DNA from: Capitulum mitella
Lineage: Eukaryota; Arthropoda; Thecostraca; Pollicipedomorpha; Pollicipedidae
Direction: 5' to 3'
Length of the DNA stretch: 64,000 nt
Assembly: GCA_030062745.1 (NCBI GenBank)
Contig: CP099842.1
Location: 22,539,822-22,603,821, forward strand
The position numbers and the translations under genes were made by a program. The notes beneath the pieces were generated by a model, which worked only from the letters and a program-made list of their open reading frames with translations, made no database searches and had not been told where the DNA came from. How positions within the stretch are numbered: the first letter of the stretch is position 1; every line of letters starts with the position of its first letter. Positions 63,517 to 64,000 of the stretch are shown piece by piece.

Positions 63517-64000
63517 CTATAAAGGGACATGGACTCTGGCCCAGTCCGTTTTGTACTGTCTGGTTGTTATACCCCGGAACGAAGCGGGACAGGCGACTAT
63601 GAATACCCGCCACCATCTTCATCTGCGGATAGTACTCGGCTGTTCAAATTCTGTGACATCCACTGGCTTTGTAATGCTCTTTAATATAATTCTGCTTATT
63701 GAAAGATTAAACTAGAGAACATTCCTCGCTTTTTTTAGCAATAACACATTTCTTTCTCATTTCACCCAAATACCCAAACCAGTACTTGTTTCTAATGCCT
63801 ACGAGACATTGCCTACTTGGCAAAACGTATTTGCTATGTGAGCGCGGCTATTGCTCCCGAAACCTATGATCCAGCTCAAATGCAACTGGAAAACAGTGCA
63901 ACCCGGCTTTATTCTGAGATGGCTGATTCATGCATAAATAACCACTCGTTCATGTTTTCATACTGGCGGACGTCCTCGTACATACGCGCGAACAAAACAA
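63517..64000. other. no gene recognised
   Basis: The last 480 bases show only small frames. If CCTATAAAGGG at 63516 were a plus-strand promoter, its transcript would begin near 63548 and the first ATG at 63600 would give a 38-residue peptide; I consider this unlikely. Confidence 0.3.

Overview
The window looks like nuclear DNA of an invertebrate animal, not a bacterium, virus or organelle. There are no packed open reading frames or operons. The one recognisable cellular gene appears as a short exon bounded by eukaryotic splice signals. The rest is CpG-rich islands in AT-rich sequence, long GA/CT/GACA/AT microsatellites, many minisatellites, decayed Tc1/mariner elements, a tRNA-like SINE and TTAA-flanked non-autonomous DNA elements. 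A marine arthropod such as a crustacean would fit the repeat style and transposase types, but that is a guess.

Layout. 1-8.9 kb: GC islands, a 273-bp fold-back element with CRE-like sites (3.4-3.65 kb), a broken Tc1-like transposase (4.3-5.0 kb), and AT and CT microsatellites. 13.0-14.25 kb: first copy of a 1.2-kb TTAA element. 15.0-16.2 kb: a 31-bp satellite organised in 403-bp higher-order units. 17-20.3 kb: small orphan ORFs, then the minus-strand YIPF5/Yip1-like exon at 20.2 kb, whose 5' splice site lies inside a 35-bp tandem repeat. 20.7-26.7 kb: GC islands, a 295-bp GA tract, an AT-rich cluster of homeodomain/POU-like motifs and the SINE. 28-38 kb: islands, a 41-bp minisatellite and another GA tract. 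38.43-39.84 kb: a complete-length but frame-broken mariner-type element with inverted ends and a TA target site. 40-48.6 kb: four more minisatellites and a GA/GACA tract. 49-58 kb: GC islands, a 36-bp repeat that reads as a 12-residue peptide repeat, and candidate exons. 58.8-62.25 kb: an inverted second copy of the TTAA element and a third element of the same design. 62.4-63.7 kb: a CAG tract and a candidate membrane-protein exon.

The only confident cellular gene content is the YIPF exon. The other coding entries are candidate exons supported only by splice motifs, open frames or composition; CpG-rich DNA is open in several frames here, so their confidence is low. The main novelty candidate is the TTAA element group: piggyBac-like ends, a G-run/C-run near-palindrome just inside each end, and arrays of AGGTCA nuclear-receptor half-sites. 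The second is the tandem duplication of a splice-donor segment next to the YIPF exon.
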